Shown one piece after another: positions 5,594-5,642 of a DNA stretch of 5,642 nt. Origin of the DNA: an uncultured Bacillota bacterium. GTDB taxonomy: Bacteria > Bacillota > JAAYKD01. The DNA is taken from positions 1 to 5,642 of the forward strand of contig CALCNS010000340.1 of NCBI GenBank assembly GCA_937897315.1. The letters are read 5' to 3'. Within the stretch, counting starts at the first letter, position 1, and the number at the start of each line of letters is the position of its first letter. Below the pieces are notes generated by a model that had not been told where the DNA came from, searched no databases, and saw nothing but the letters and a program-made list of their open reading frames with translations. Made by a program: the position numbers and the translations under genes.

Positions 5594-5642
5594 AGATCGG
5601 AAGAGCGTCGTGTAGGGAAAGAGTGTAGATCTCGGTGGTCGC
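5594..5642 (+). other. Illumina TruSeq adapter left at the contig end (artefact, not genomic)
   Basis: The 49 terminal bases begin AGATCGGAAGAGC and continue through GTCGTGTAGGGAAAGAGTGT and AGATCTCGGTGGTCGC. This is the known read-through sequence from the reverse complement of the TruSeq universal (P5) adapter, and I see no mismatch to it. The join with uppS is abrupt at 5593/5594; the first base or two could also be genomic by coincidence. It should be trimmed and not translated. Confidence 0.97.

Noticed and set aside
5594..5642. Unusual arginine-rich C-terminal tail or fusion on UppS
   Set aside because: The bases encoding it are Illumina adapter, so the tail is not biological.

Overview
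This window is a conserved core segment of a low-to-moderate GC Firmicutes chromosome, most likely Bacillales or a close relative. Seven protein genes lie on the + strand: the 3' end of topA, then trmFO, rpsB, tsf, pyrH, frr and the 5' part of uppS. Three things point to Firmicutes: the topA-trmFO pairing (folate-dependent TrmFO), the S2 N-terminus of the Bacillus type ([13 protein letters not shown]), and strong Shine-Dalgarno sequences that include two TTG starts. The genus cannot be fixed from this sequence. No tRNA, rRNA, CRISPR array, insertion sequence or phage gene is visible.

Layout. At 1-448 is the C-terminal zinc-ribbon tail of DNA topoisomerase I. It is coupled by a 4-base ATGA overlap to trmFO (445-1761), the tRNA m5U54 methyltransferase. 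The 168-base gap that follows holds a near-consensus extended -10 promoter (1789-1817), an 8-bp inverted repeat over its -10 and predicted start site, and a leader of about 105 bases before rpsB (1930-2628). A two-tier hairpin with a T-run separates rpsB from tsf (2709-3599). A 13-bp hairpin separates tsf from pyrH (3658-4410). pyrH overlaps frr (4407-4961) by ATGA, and another hairpin separates frr from uppS (from 5045).

How the genes fit together. rpsB, tsf and frr supply ribosomal protein S2, the EF-Tu nucleotide exchange factor and the ribosome recycling factor. pyrH makes UDP for pyrimidine nucleotides, and uppS makes the C55 lipid carrier for the cell wall. This is the standard growth-linked rpsB-tsf-pyrH-frr-uppS cluster. 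The hairpins between the cistrons probably adjust the relative output of r-protein, elongation-factor and downstream genes.

Two points deserve attention. First, the last 49 bases (5594-5642) are Illumina TruSeq adapter, not genomic DNA; uppS is truncated there and its open frame runs artificially into the adapter. Second, trmFO is followed directly by rpsB, without the xerC-hslVU-codY and flagellar block found between them in Bacillus subtilis. I found no previously undescribed biological system here. The remaining items are modest regulatory candidates.
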